A DNA stretch of 64,000 nucleotides from assembly GCF_000732725.1 (NCBI RefSeq), contig NZ_JPNB01000002.1:1612001-1676000 (forward strand), written 5' to 3'. The position numbers were made by a program, and so were the translations under genes. Below are positions 46,621 through 55,328 of the stretch, one piece after another; within the stretch, counting starts at the first letter, position 1; the number at the start of each line of letters is the position of its first letter. The notes beneath the pieces were generated by a model, which was not told the DNA's origin, did not search any database, and saw only the letters and a program-made list of their open reading frames with translations. The DNA comes from Kineothrix alysoides (GTDB lineage Bacteria; Bacillota; Clostridia; Lachnospirales; Lachnospiraceae).

Positions 46621-47775
46621 ATGGAAGTATATTTAGATAATTCGGCTACGACAAGATGCTTTGACGATGTGGCGGCCTTGATGACGCAAGCGATGTGCAG
46701 GGACTACGGGAACCCGTCCAGCCTGCATTTGAAGGGAGTACAGGCGGAAACTTATATCCGGTATGCCAAAGAAACTATTGCGAAAGCCTTGAAGGTGAAT
46801 GAAAAGGAAATCTACTTTACTTCAGGAGGAACGGAATCCGACAACATCGCCCTTATAGGAAGCGCTCTTGCAAACCATAGAGCGGGCAGGCGGCTGATAA
46901 CCACGGAGATAGAGCATCCCGGAATTATGCAGGCGATGAAACATTTGGAAGAACAAGGCTTCCATGTGACCTATCTGCCGGTGGATCAAAATGGAGTCAT
47001 AAGCTTGGAGGATTTGCGCAGAGCGTTGACGAAAGATACGATACTCGTATCTATCATGCATACGAATAATGAGATCGGTGCATTGCAGCCAATAGAGGAG
47101 GCGGGAGCTCTCATTAAGAAAGTAAATCCTAATGCGCTGTTCCATGTGGATGCGGTTCAGGGCTTCGGTAAATTCCGTATTTATCCCAAGAAGATGAATA
47201 TCGATATGCTTTCCGCCAGCGGACATAAAATTCATGGTCCGAAAGGCGTGGGATTTTTATATATTCAGGAAAACATCAAAATAAAACCGATTATTTTTGG
47301 AGGCGGACAGCAAAGCGGCATTCGTTCCGGGACGGAGAACGTACCGGGAATCGCAGGTCTTGGGAAAGCTGTAGAAATGATTTATACTGATTTGGAAGCA
47401 GAAGTGAATAAGCTGTATGGTCTGAAGCAGCTATTCACAGACGGAGTTACGAAGCTGGATAATGTCACCGTCAACGGATTGACAGGAAGGGACAGTGCGC
47501 CCCACGTGGTCAGCGTATCGGTGAGAGGAATTAGAAGTGAGGTGCTTTTGCATGCCTTGGAGGACAGGGGAATCTACGTGTCGGCGGGAAGTGCGTGCTC
47601 GGCACGCAAGCCACAGCCCTCTGCGACGCTCAAAGCTATCGGGTTGGAAAAAGAATTGTTGGAATCCACCTTACGTTTCAGTTTTTCGGTCTTTACAACT
47701 GCGGAGGAAATCGATTATACTTTACAGGCGATGTATGATATAATACCGATGCTTCGCAAATATACGAGGCATTGA
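46621..47775 (+). CDS. Cysteine desulfurase (NifS/IscS family)
   Basis: A 384-residue PLP enzyme releasing sulfur from cysteine as a persulfide. The N-terminal YLDNSATTRCFDDV is characteristic. The PLP lysine is in SASGHKIHGPKG and the persulfide-forming Cys in SAGSACSA. Immediately downstream is thiI, the arrangement known for the dedicated desulfurase (NifZ type in Bacillus) that feeds ThiI for tRNA 4-thiouridine. That pairing makes sulfur supply to ThiI its likely main role; a general Fe-S role is possible. The gene is preceded by GAGGAG. Confidence 0.94.
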   Translation: MEVYLDNSATTRCFDDVAALMTQAMCRDYGNPSSLHLKGVQAETYIRYAKETIAKALKVNEKEIYFTSGGTESDNIALIGSALANHRAGRRLITTEIEHPGIMQAMKHLEEQGFHVTYLPVDQNGVISLEDLRRALTKDTILVSIMHTNNEIGALQPIEEAGALIKKVNPNALFHVDAVQGFGKFRIYPKKMNIDMLSASGHKIHGPKGVGFLYIQENIKIKPIIFGGGQQSGIRSGTENVPGIAGLGKAVEMIYTDLEAEVNKLYGLKQLFTDGVTKLDNVTVNGLTGRDSAPHVVSVSVRGIRSEVLLHALEDRGIYVSAGSACSARKPQPSATLKAIGLEKELLESTLRFSFSVFTTAEEIDYTLQAMYDIIPMLRKYTRH

Positions 47776-47791
47776 CAGTGAAGATATAGGA

Positions 47792-47843
47792 CCCGCGGCA
47801 TAACGGCCGCGGGCAGAAAGATTGGAAACAAAAGATTTCCAAT
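47792..47843 (+). other. Two hairpins between desulfurase and thiI genes
   Basis: CCCGCGGC/GCCGCGGG (47792-47799 with 47806-47813) and ATTGGAAA/TTTCCAAT (47821-47828 with 47836-47843). Neither ends in a clear T-run, so partial termination or mRNA processing is possible. Confidence 0.5.
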
Positions 47844-47918
47844 TGTCCCATTTGTTCGGTTTCCCCGATTTTCAGGCGGTGACAGGAATGAGTAAAGAAT
47901 GTTTATGGAGGAATACTT

Positions 47919-49097
47919 ATGTTTACAGCTTTTTTAATAAAATATGCTGAAATAGGTGTAAAAGGAAAAAACCGATATATTTTTGAAGATGCTCTCGTGC
48001 AGCAAATAAAATATGCGGTAAAAAGATGTGACGGTGAATTTAAAGTCTACCGTACGGAGGGAAGAATATATGTAGAGGCCTTATCCGAATTTGACTTCGA
48101 CGAAGTAGTGGACAACCTAAAGACGGTATTTGGAATTTCAGGCATATGCCCTGTTGTCTATGTGGAAGACGAAGGATTTGAAAAGCTTGGTGAGGATGTT
48201 TTAAAATACATCGGGGAAGTGTATCCCGAAAAGGATAAGACCTTTAAGGTATGCGCCAGAAGGGCGAGGAAGAATTATCCTTTGACCTCAATGGAAATCA
48301 ACAGCGAAATGGGCGGCATAATTCTGGATAATTGCCCCAAGATGCGGGTGGACGTGCATAAGCCCGATATTATGCTGCACATTGAAATCAGAGAGAAAAT
48401 ATACATTTACTCCAATATCATTCCCGGTCCCGGCGGAATGCCCGTAGGCACGGGGGGGAAAGCGATGCTTCTTTTATCGGGCGGCATCGATTCTCCGGTA
48501 GCAGGCTATATGATAGCGAAGCGCGGTGTGAAAATCGACGCGGTATATTTCCATGCGCCTCCGTATACGAGCGAAAGAGCGAAGCAGAAGGTAGTAGATC
48601 TGGCAAGGCTGGTTTCTCGCTATACCGGTCCTATATATCTGCATGTTATCAACTTCACCGATATACAGCTTTATATTTATGAAAAATGCCCTCATGACGA
48701 GCTGACGATTATCATGCGCCGTTATATGATGCGCATCGCAGAAAAAATCGCGCAGGATACGGGATGTTTGGGACTGATTACAGGTGAGAGCATCGGACAA
48801 GTCGCTTCCCAGACAATGCAAAGCCTTGCGGCGACCAACGAAGTATGCACAATGCCGGTATACCGGCCGCTTATCGGCTTCGATAAGATGGAAATCGTAG
48901 AACTATCGGAGAAAATCAATACGTATGAGACCTCCATACTTCCCTACGAGGACTGTTGCACGATTTTTGTGGCAAAGCATCCGGTGACTAAGCCGAATCT
49001 GAATATTATAAAGAAGCATGAAGAAAATCTGGAAGAGAAAATTGCCGAGCTGGTGGAGACTGCGCTTAAGAATGACGAACTGATCATTGTAAGATAG
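47919..49097 (+). CDS. thiI: tRNA 4-thiouridine synthase ThiI
   Basis: Adenylates U8 of tRNA and inserts sulfur to form 4-thiouridine; it can also aid thiazole synthesis. The 392-residue protein has an N-terminal ferredoxin-like plus THUMP region (~1-165) and a PP-loop ATPase domain with LLSGGIDSPVAGYMIAKRG (~177-195). The rhodanese domain of enterobacterial ThiI is absent, as is normal in Firmicutes. A desulfurase acting directly on it is therefore expected, and one is encoded just upstream. Confidence 0.96.
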   Translation: MFTAFLIKYAEIGVKGKNRYIFEDALVQQIKYAVKRCDGEFKVYRTEGRIYVEALSEFDFDEVVDNLKTVFGISGICPVVYVEDEGFEKLGEDVLKYIGEVYPEKDKTFKVCARRARKNYPLTSMEINSEMGGIILDNCPKMRVDVHKPDIMLHIEIREKIYIYSNIIPGPGGMPVGTGGKAMLLLSGGIDSPVAGYMIAKRGVKIDAVYFHAPPYTSERAKQKVVDLARLVSRYTGPIYLHVINFTDIQLYIYEKCPHDELTIIMRRYMMRIAEKIAQDTGCLGLITGESIGQVASQTMQSLAATNEVCTMPVYRPLIGFDKMEIVELSEKINTYETSILPYEDCCTIFVAKHPVTKPNLNIIKKHEENLEEKIAELVETALKNDELIIVR

Positions 49098-49110
49098 AAA
49101 TGAAAAACGT

Positions 49111-49230
49111 GAACAAAAGTGTGCTTCGTTCACGCCAGTGGTCAAGTACCTTGGCAGCACAGCTTTTGTTCCGCGCGCGTAGGAGCGCATGTATTGTTTA
49201 TGTGATAGGAGCGCTTTCCTATTACATAAA
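49111..49230 (-). repeat. Dispersed structured repeat, copy B (inverted)
   Basis: The minus strand aligns with 36938-37068. The hairpin arms AACAAAAG (49112-49119) and CTTTTGTT (49163-49170) enclose 43 nt here against 60 nt in copy A. The other hairpin is at 49201-49226 (10 bp, TGTGATAGGA with TCCTATTACA). The CTACGCGCG block and the (G)AACAAAAGC-GTG-TGCC core are shared. Confidence 0.6.
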
Positions 49231-49258
49231 AAAGCATTCGGATTAATTTCCGAATGCT
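49228..49258 (-). terminator. Terminator of the HPr-like gene
   Basis: On the minus strand AGCATTCGG, an 8-nt loop, CCGAATGCT, then TTTTTT. A clean intrinsic terminator for the leftward gene. Confidence 0.8.
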
Positions 49259-49323
49259 CTTCATTACTTTGTCATATTGTTCAGCTTATGCTGAGTAATT
49301 GCTAAGTTTGATACCAGCAATTA

Positions 49324-49554
49324 TTAAATCATGTAAGGCTTTAATGCATTGAGTACTTCTTCTGCATTGTCTTCTGCATGAACATTCAGGTCGATCGGTT
49401 TTGACAGATCCAAGCTGAAGATGCCCATAATGGACTTTGCGTCAATAACATATCTGCCGGATACTAAATCAAAATCATAATCGAATTTTGTGATATCATT
49501 TACAAAAGATTTTACCTTATCAATAGAATTTAAAGAAATCTGAACTGTTTTCAT
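49324..49554 (-). CDS. HPr-family protein lacking the active-site histidine
   Basis: A 76-residue protein of the HPr fold. The regulatory-serine segment is intact: AKSIMGIFSLD, with Ser41 aligning to Ser46 of HPr. The N-terminal phosphorylation segment (GIHARP with His15 in true HPr) is replaced by NSIDKVKSF, with no histidine. It therefore cannot pass phosphate from enzyme I, but could be phosphorylated on serine by HPr kinase, like Crh of Bacillus, and act as a carbon-catabolite corepressor (inference). AAGGAGGT precedes the ATG. Monocistronic on the minus strand. Confidence 0.85.
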   Translation of the reverse strand: MKTVQISLNSIDKVKSFVNDITKFDYDFDLVSGRYVIDAKSIMGIFSLDLSKPIDLNVHAEDNAEEVLNALKPYMI

Positions 49555-49657
49555 TGGTTTCTACCTCCTTGATGTTTTCATACCTTCTGTTTATTATACT
49601 AACGGGTGAGCCGGTAAAAGTCAATGCTAAAACAATACAAAAAAAGTGAGGAATAAT

Positions 49658-51001
49658 ATGAAATGTGTAGCATTACATAACCTGGGCTGTAAAGTCAACG
49701 GATATGAAATGGACGTAATGCAACAAATGTTACAAGAAAAAGGATACAAAATTGTATCATTTGATGAATGGGCGGATATATATATCGTAAATACGTGTAC
49801 AGTTACCAATATCGCGGATCGAAAAAGCAGACAAATGCTTCATAAAGCGCGTAAATTGAACCCTGAGGCCGTGGTCGTTGCGGCGGGCTGTTACGTGCAA
49901 ACGGGGAAAGAAGACGTGCTGAAGGACGTAGGCGTAGACTTGGCAATCGGAAATAATAAGAAAAAAGAACTGCTTCCCATTCTGGAAAAATTCCTGGAAG
50001 AAAAAAGCGGAGAAACAAACGAAAAAACGAGCACCAGCTTTAAGACCCTTGACGATACAACGATAATTGACATAGGAAAAACAAAAGAATTTGAAAATAT
50101 GCAGCTAAAACAGACTTCTGGAAATACCCGAGCCTATATTAAGATTCAGGACGGGTGCAACCAATTTTGTTCCTATTGCATTATCCCTTATGCGAGAGGC
50201 AGGGTAAGAAGCAGAAAAGAAGAGGATATTCTGGAGGAAATAACCGGACTTGCCGGAAGAGGATATAAAGAGGTGGTGCTGACCGGGATTCATATCAGTT
50301 CCTATGGAACAGATTTCGGTGAACCGGCCCTGCTTGCGCTTATAGAGAGCATCCACGGAGTGGACGGAATCGAAAGAATCCGTTTAGGCTCGCTGGAGCC
50401 AGGAATCGTTACGCAGGAGTTTGCTGCCAGGCTAAGAGCGCTTCCCAAATTCTGCCCGCATTTCCATCTATCCCTTCAAAGCGGCTGCGACGAGACTCTC
50501 AAAAGGATGAATAGGAAATACACCTCGGGGGAATACTACGAAAAAGTGGAGCTGCTGCGCCAAATATTCGACCGTCCGGCCATTACCACGGACGTCATTG
50601 TAGGTTTTCCCGGAGAAACGCAGGAAGAATTTGATATCACAAGAAAATACCTGGAAAAAATAAAGCTTTATGAAATGCACATTTTCAAATATTCCAAAAG
50701 GAAAGGTACCCGTGCGGCAGAAATGAAGGAGCAGGTGCCGGATGAAGAAAAGACAAGAAGGAGCAACCTTCTGCTTTCCATGGAAAAGGAATATTCTCAG
50801 GATTATAGGACCGACTACATAGGAGAAGAAGTAGAGGTGCTGTTCGAGGAAGAAAAAGTGATAGACGGAGTATGCTATCAGACGGGACATACCAGGCAAT
50901 ATGTTAAAGTGGCGAAGCGGGGTGAGGCCGGCCTGTCTAACCGATTGATAAAGGGAAAAGCTGCAGGCTTCTTGCAGGAGGACATGCTGTTCATTGAGTA
51001 G
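49658..51001 (+). CDS. mtaB: tRNA t6A37 methylthiotransferase MtaB
   Basis: Adds a methylthio group to N6-threonylcarbamoyladenosine 37 of tRNA. The 447-residue radical-SAM enzyme has an N-terminal UPF0004 domain with three Cys (LGCKVN, NTCTVT, AAGCYVQ) binding the auxiliary cluster. The radical-SAM CNQFCSYC motif (~165) and a C-terminal TRAM domain follow. The start is ATG 49658, with GTGAGGA just ahead; the GTG at 49646 overlaps that site. It stands where Firmicutes usually have dnaJ-prmA-rsmE-mtaB, here separated by the desulfurase-thiI-HPr insertion. Confidence 0.95.
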   Translation: MKCVALHNLGCKVNGYEMDVMQQMLQEKGYKIVSFDEWADIYIVNTCTVTNIADRKSRQMLHKARKLNPEAVVVAAGCYVQTGKEDVLKDVGVDLAIGNNKKKELLPILEKFLEEKSGETNEKTSTSFKTLDDTTIIDIGKTKEFENMQLKQTSGNTRAYIKIQDGCNQFCSYCIIPYARGRVRSRKEEDILEEITGLAGRGYKEVVLTGIHISSYGTDFGEPALLALIESIHGVDGIERIRLGSLEPGIVTQEFAARLRALPKFCPHFHLSLQSGCDETLKRMNRKYTSGEYYEKVELLRQIFDRPAITTDVIVGFPGETQEEFDITRKYLEKIKLYEMHIFKYSKRKGTRAAEMKEQVPDEEKTRRSNLLLSMEKEYSQDYRTDYIGEEVEVLFEEEKVIDGVCYQTGHTRQYVKVAKRGEAGLSNRLIKGKAAGFLQEDMLFIE

Positions 51002-51137
51002 AAAACACGGAAAAACATCCGATAAAATAAATAAGCAATCATTAAATTAATGTAAATTGATTGAATTTTCTGAACGAATAGGGTAATATGGTGATTAGAA
51101 AGAGTTAACTGGCGACAATAGATAAGGGCGTGATTAT

Positions 51138-51407
51138 ATGCAGGATTTTGGAAATACACAATTTTTTAGCGTGGAGACCGAGCCGGAGACAGGCGTGGAA
51201 GTAGTCTTGGCCACGGTATATGAAGCATTGACGGAAAAAGGATATAATCCGGTGAATCAGATCGTAGGGTATATTATGTCCGGAGACCCCACATATATTA
51301 CAAGCCATAGAAGTGCGAGAAGCCTTATCATGAAAGTAGAAAGAGACGAGCTGGTAGAAGAGCTGCTTACGAAATATATCGAGGCGAAACACTGGAAAAA
51401 CGAGTAA
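51138..51407 (+). CDS. ireB: IreB family regulatory phosphoprotein
   Basis: An 89-residue protein of the UPF0297/IreB family. In Enterococcus it is phosphorylated by the Ser/Thr kinase IreK and negatively regulates cephalosporin tolerance. Typical family features are the Thr-containing N terminus (QDFGNTQFF), [31 protein letters not shown] and the end VEELLTKYI. It is first in the conserved cluster ireB-ruvX-DUF1292. Confidence 0.95.
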   Translation: MQDFGNTQFFSVETEPETGVEVVLATVYEALTEKGYNPVNQIVGYIMSGDPTYITSHRSARSLIMKVERDELVEELLTKYIEAKHWKNE

Positions 51408-51442
51408 AGAACATTTGTGGAAGGATATAAAAGGGTGAATCC

Positions 51443-51877
51443 ATGCGTATCATGGGCTTGGATTTCGGGTCGAAGACGGTAGGAGTGGCAATCAGCGACG
51501 CTTTGCTTCTCACTGCTCAGGGCATTGAAATCATAGAGAGAAAAGAAGAGAATAAATTACGAAGGACATTGGCTCGCATAGAGGAGCTGATTGCAGAATA
51601 TGAAGTAGAAGAAATCGTGCTGGGGCTTCCAAAGAATATGAACGATACGCTGGGCGTACGTGTGGAGCTTTCCATGGATTTCAAGGATATGCTGGAACGC
51701 AGAACAGGGCTGCCTGTCAAGATGTGGGACGAGAGGCTCACTACCGTTGCGGCAGACAGAGTAATGAAGGAAGCCGGAATACGGCGGGAGCATAGGAAGG
51801 AGCATGTGGATAGAATTGCTGCATGCTTTATATTGCAAGGGTATTTGGATTACCGTAAGAACGAGGAGAACAAGTAG
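51443..51877 (+). CDS. ruvX: Putative pre-16S rRNA nuclease YqgF/RuvX
   Basis: A 144-residue RNase H-fold protein (Holliday-junction-resolvase-like) thought to process the 16S rRNA 5' end. Family motifs are [16 protein letters not shown] (first Asp), [14 protein letters not shown] and the C-terminal [13 protein letters not shown], then HVDRIAA. Its stop overlaps the GTG start of the next gene by one base. Confidence 0.95.
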   Translation: MRIMGLDFGSKTVGVAISDALLLTAQGIEIIERKEENKLRRTLARIEELIAEYEVEEIVLGLPKNMNDTLGVRVELSMDFKDMLERRTGLPVKMWDERLTTVAADRVMKEAGIRREHRKEHVDRIAACFILQGYLDYRKNEENK

Positions 51878-52131
51878 TGGATAAAATAATTTTTAAACCG
51901 GAGAACGAGGAGCCGGTTGAATTTTATGTGTTGGAACAGACGAAGATAGGAGGCTGTCAGTACATTCTTGTGACAGAGCAGGAAGAGGGAGACAGTGACG
52001 CATTGATTTTGAAAGATATCTCTGCACCGGAGGAGCCCGAGGCGATTTATGAAATCGTGGAAGATGATACGGAGCTTAATGCCGTTGCAGCAGTTTTTGA
52101 AAATATACTGGAGGATATTGAACTTTCCTGA
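51877..52131 (+). CDS. DUF1292 family protein (YrzB-like)
   Basis: An 84-residue acidic protein with GTG start overlapping the ruvX stop (TAGTG). DUF1292 proteins are small cytoplasmic proteins encoded between ruvX and mltG-like genes in many Firmicutes; their function is unknown. The family core FYVLEQTKIGGCQYILVTE is present. Confidence 0.88.
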   Translation: MDKIIFKPENEEPVEFYVLEQTKIGGCQYILVTEQEEGDSDALILKDISAPEEPEAIYEIVEDDTELNAVAAVFENILEDIELS

Positions 52132-52165
52132 TGGAAAAATAAGGAAAGGCGACCGAGGCAGAAAG

Positions 52166-52220
52166 CTGTCTTAAGACAGTTGTAAAGGGGAGGGTAACTG
52201 TGACGGTACTGGACAGTTAC
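52166..52220 (+). promoter_or_regulatory. Two palindromes in the fur upstream region
   Basis: CTGTCTTAAGACAG (52166-52179) is a perfect 14-bp palindrome. GTAACTGT (52194-52201) pairs with ACAGTTAC (52213-52220). They may be regulator sites or leader hairpins; the second brackets the region just before the fur ribosome site. Confidence 0.4.
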
Positions 52221-52235
52221 AAGGGATGATAGCAA

Positions 52236-52691
52236 ATGGGAGTGGATAGAGAGCAGTTTAAACAGTTGTTGAAGGATAAAGGTTTAAAGGTAACTACCCA
52301 GAGGCTTCTTGTATTGGAAGCTCTTGCTGCATGCCCCGACAGACATCTGACCGCGGAAGAAATTTATGAAATGGTAAAAGCAGACTATCCCGAGATAGGG
52401 CTTGCTACTGTTTATAGAACGATACAGATACTTTTAGAGCTGCATTTAATTGATCGCATCAATTTGGACGACGGTTTTGTTCGTTATGAAATCGGAAATG
52501 TGGGAAGGGGTACGGCAAAACACCATCACCATCATTTGATTTGCATAAATTGTGGTAAAGTGAATTCCTTTGAGGACGACTTACTCGAGGAATTGGAAGA
52601 AAAGATTACAAGGACGACCGGATTCCATGTGGTAGATCATGAAGTAAAACTCTACGGGTACTGTGCAGAATGTGGAGGAAAAATTGATTGA
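52236..52691 (+). CDS. Fur-family metalloregulator
   Basis: A 151-residue Fur/PerR/Zur-type repressor. The N-terminal winged helix includes VTTQRLLVLEALAACPDRHLTAEEIYEMV and GLATVYRTIQILLELHLI. The C-terminal dimer domain has the metal-site block HHHHHLICINCGKV and two CxxC pairs (CINC, CAEC) for structural zinc. Sequence alone does not decide between iron and peroxide sensing. Its stop overlaps the TTG start of the RNase J gene (TTGA). Confidence 0.93.
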   Translation: MGVDREQFKQLLKDKGLKVTTQRLLVLEALAACPDRHLTAEEIYEMVKADYPEIGLATVYRTIQILLELHLIDRINLDDGFVRYEIGNVGRGTAKHHHHHLICINCGKVNSFEDDLLEELEEKITRTTGFHVVDHEVKLYGYCAECGGKID

Positions 52692-54361
52692 AAAAAAGTG
52701 AAAATGTGAATGTTTCCAAGCTAAAGATAATTCCGTTAGGTGGCTTGGAGCAGATTGGTATGAATATTACTGCCTTCGAATATGAAGACAGTATTGTTGT
52801 GGTGGACTGCGGTCTTTCGTTCCCGGACGATGATATGCTGGGAATCGATTTGGTAATACCGGATACCACCTATTTGAAGGATAATATCGATAAAGTAAAA
52901 GGCTTTATGATTACCCACGGGCATGAGGACCATATTGGTGCGCTGCCTTATGTGCTGCGTGAAGTCAACGTTCCTATCTATGCGACGAAACTGACCATGG
53001 GTATTATAGAAAATAAGCTAAAGGAGCATAACCTCGTTGGAAACACCAAAAGAAAAGTCGTTAAATTTGGTCAATCCATCAATTTAGGACAGTTCCGTAT
53101 AGAATTTATTAAAACGAACCATAGCATTGTAGATGCCGCTGCACTTGCTATTTATTCTCCTGCGGGAATCGTAGTGCATACGGGAGACTTTAAAGTAGAT
53201 TATACTCCGGTATTCGGGGATGCTATCGATTTGCAGAGATTTGCAGAAATAGGGAAAAAAGGTGTTCTGGCGCTTATGTGCGACAGTACCAACGCGGAGC
53301 GTCCGGGGTTTACCCAATCCGAAAAGACGGTGGGAAAAACTTTCGATACGATTTTTACAGAGCATATGGATACGCGTATTATCGTCGCTACCTTTGCTTC
53401 CAATGTAGACCGCGTGCAGCAGATCATCAATTCTGCGTACAAATTTGACAGAAAAGTTGTAGTGGAAGGCCGAAGTATGGTAAATATCATCGAGACGGCG
53501 ACCACTCTTGGTTATTTGGATATTCCGGATAAGACGCTGATCGACATCGAGCAGCTTAAGAACTATCCTGCGGAGAAGACAGTTATCATCACTACGGGAA
53601 GTCAGGGAGAAAGCATGGCGGCGTTGAGCCGAATGGCGGGAAATATTCATAAGAAGATATCTATTTGCCCCGGCGATACGGTTATCTTCTCATCCAACCC
53701 GATTCCGGGAAATGAGAAGGCAGTAACAAATGTTATCAATGAGCTGCTTGTAAAAGGAGCTGATGTAATTTTCCAAGATGTCCATGTATCAGGACATGCC
53801 TGCAGAGAAGAAATCAAGCTTATTTATACCTTGGTACATCCCCAATATGCTATTCCTGTTCATGGTGAATACAAACATTTGAAGGCGCAGGCCAAGATTG
53901 CAAGTGAGCTTGGTATTGCGAAGGAAAATATATTCATTTTGCGTTCCGGCGATGTGCTGGAGATGGATAAGGATGAAGCGAAGGTAAGCGGAAAAGTTCC
54001 GGTAGGAGAGGTCCTTGTAGATGGATTGGGCGTCGGAGACGTAGGAAATATTGTGCTGAGAGACCGTCAGCATCTTGCGGAGGACGGCATTCTCATCGTT
54101 GTTTTAGCGCTGGATCAGCATTCCGATCAACTGGTATCGGGACCGGATATCGTTTCGAGAGGATTCGTATATGTGAGAGAATCCGATCAACTGATGGAAG
54201 AGGCTAGGAAGGTGGTGGACGATGCAGTTCACGGCTGTCTGGGCAGAGGAGTCAGCGATTGGGGGAAAATTAAGTCTAATATTAAGGATTCCCTCAGCGA
54301 CTACGTTTGGAAAAAGACGAAGCGCAGGCCGATGATTCTTCCGATTATTATGGAAGTTTAA
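52688..54361 (+). CDS. rnj: Ribonuclease J
   Basis: A 557-residue metallo-beta-lactamase/beta-CASP ribonuclease with 5'-exonuclease and endonuclease activity in mRNA decay and rRNA maturation. The zinc motif is HGHEDHIGALPY (~78-89). Further motifs include HSIVDAAALAI, VVHTGDFKVD, the beta-CASP SQGE and HVSGHA. The start is TTG 52688, 4-nt overlap with the fur gene, and the alignment starts at LKIIPLGGLEQIGMN. The fur-rnj coupling is a local arrangement. Confidence 0.95.
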   Translation: MKKSENVNVSKLKIIPLGGLEQIGMNITAFEYEDSIVVVDCGLSFPDDDMLGIDLVIPDTTYLKDNIDKVKGFMITHGHEDHIGALPYVLREVNVPIYATKLTMGIIENKLKEHNLVGNTKRKVVKFGQSINLGQFRIEFIKTNHSIVDAAALAIYSPAGIVVHTGDFKVDYTPVFGDAIDLQRFAEIGKKGVLALMCDSTNAERPGFTQSEKTVGKTFDTIFTEHMDTRIIVATFASNVDRVQQIINSAYKFDRKVVVEGRSMVNIIETATTLGYLDIPDKTLIDIEQLKNYPAEKTVIITTGSQGESMAALSRMAGNIHKKISICPGDTVIFSSNPIPGNEKAVTNVINELLVKGADVIFQDVHVSGHACREEIKLIYTLVHPQYAIPVHGEYKHLKAQAKIASELGIAKENIFILRSGDVLEMDKDEAKVSGKVPVGEVLVDGLGVGDVGNIVLRDRQHLAEDGILIVVLALDQHSDQLVSGPDIVSRGFVYVRESDQLMEEARKVVDDAVHGCLGRGVSDWGKIKSNIKDSLSDYVWKKTKRRPMILPIIMEV

Positions 54362-54380
54362 GTATGGAGTGTGAGAAGAG

Positions 54381-54713
54381 ATGACGGATAACAGTATGCA
54401 GGGCGCAGCCATGGAATTTGTGGGTGCGGTCAGAGAATCAACTGAATACTGTGAATATGTTATGCAGCTTAAAAAGATAAAGATGCAGCCGGAGCTGTAT
54501 TTGAAGGTCAATGAGTTCAGGCGTAAGAATTTTATGTTTCAGAACGAAGAGGAAGCGGAAGATCTTTTAGAGCGCATGGAGGAATTGGATAAAGAGTATG
54601 AGAGCCTGAGGGAGATTCCGCTTGTGTCGGATTTTTTGGCGGCGGAGACCTCCTTCTGCAGAATGATGCAGGAGGCCACCGAGCTGATAGTAAAAGAACT
54701 GGATTTTCAATAA
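54381..54713 (+). CDS. YlbF/YmcA family protein
   Basis: A 110-residue helical protein of the YlbF family (Com_YlbF). In Bacillus, YlbF-YmcA-YaaT form an Fe-S-containing complex that directs RNase Y to mRNAs. Placement straight after ribonuclease J fits a role in RNA turnover (inference). The pattern of charged heptads and the segment EEEAEDLLERMEELDKEYESLR is typical. Confidence 0.82.
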   Translation: MTDNSMQGAAMEFVGAVRESTEYCEYVMQLKKIKMQPELYLKVNEFRRKNFMFQNEEEAEDLLERMEELDKEYESLREIPLVSDFLAAETSFCRMMQEATELIVKELDFQ

Positions 54714-54731
54714 GGCTTTGGCAAGGCGGCG

Positions 54732-54779
54732 GTTGCGAAACTGGTACATAAAATTGGCAAGGGTTACGAGTTTCGCAAC
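54732..54779. other. Inverted repeat after the ylbF-type gene
   Basis: GTTGCGAAACT (54732-54742) and AGTTTCGCAAC (54769-54779) form a perfect 11-bp stem with a 26-nt loop and no T-run. A processing site or weak terminator. Confidence 0.5.
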
Positions 54780-54822
54780 TGTCTAAGCTGTGGAGCGGTT
54801 TGAAAGGAGCATAGTTATAAAT

Positions 54823-55320
54823 ATGAATACCAAACAATTGATAGGGACTGTATTTGATACGGCATTGAAGATAGTCATTATAATAGTGGTGGTTATGTTC
54901 ACTTATAAATATGCGACGGATGCTTATAACTTTGGATATCGTATTTTTACTGAAGAGCCGGTAGCGGCGGAGGGGAATGCGAAAGTTATTAGTATAGCTA
55001 TTACGGAAGAAGCCGGTACCATGGATATCGGAGAGGTGCTGGAAGAGAAGGGTCTGATTAATGACTCGAAAGTGTTCTATGCACAGGAATTGATTTCTGA
55101 GTATCATGGGGAACTCAAACCGGGAATTTATGAGCTGAGCAGCGATATGACGGTTAAGGAGATGCTGGAAATCATGTCTGCCGGAGATAAATCTGAAGAG
55201 GCTTCATCGGGAGTTTCCGCTGCAGAAGGAGCTTCGGAAGCTGACACGCCGGAAGGAACAGCGGGGGATGCAGGTGCAGAAGGTTCGGAGACTCCGGAAG
55301 ATGCCACGGATGCGGAGTAA
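54823..55320 (+). CDS. Short MltG/YceG-like protein lacking the catalytic domain
   Basis: A 165-residue membrane protein. It has a short cytoplasmic head, one TM helix (~8-30), then a LysM-like region matching the front of MltG (ISIAITEEAGTMDIGEVLEEKGLI, ...GELKPGIYELSSDMTVKEMLEIM). It ends in an Ala/Glu/Gly-rich acidic tail. The YceG lytic-transglycosylase domain (~200 residues in full MltG) is absent. Such short versions occur in Lachnospiraceae at this same locus, so truncation is probably ancestral rather than a recent break. The start at 54823 follows GAAAGGAG. Confidence 0.8.
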   Translation: MNTKQLIGTVFDTALKIVIIIVVVMFTYKYATDAYNFGYRIFTEEPVAAEGNAKVISIAITEEAGTMDIGEVLEEKGLINDSKVFYAQELISEYHGELKPGIYELSSDMTVKEMLEIMSAGDKSEEASSGVSAAEGASEADTPEGTAGDAGAEGSETPEDATDAE

Positions 55321-55328
55321 GTGAAGAA

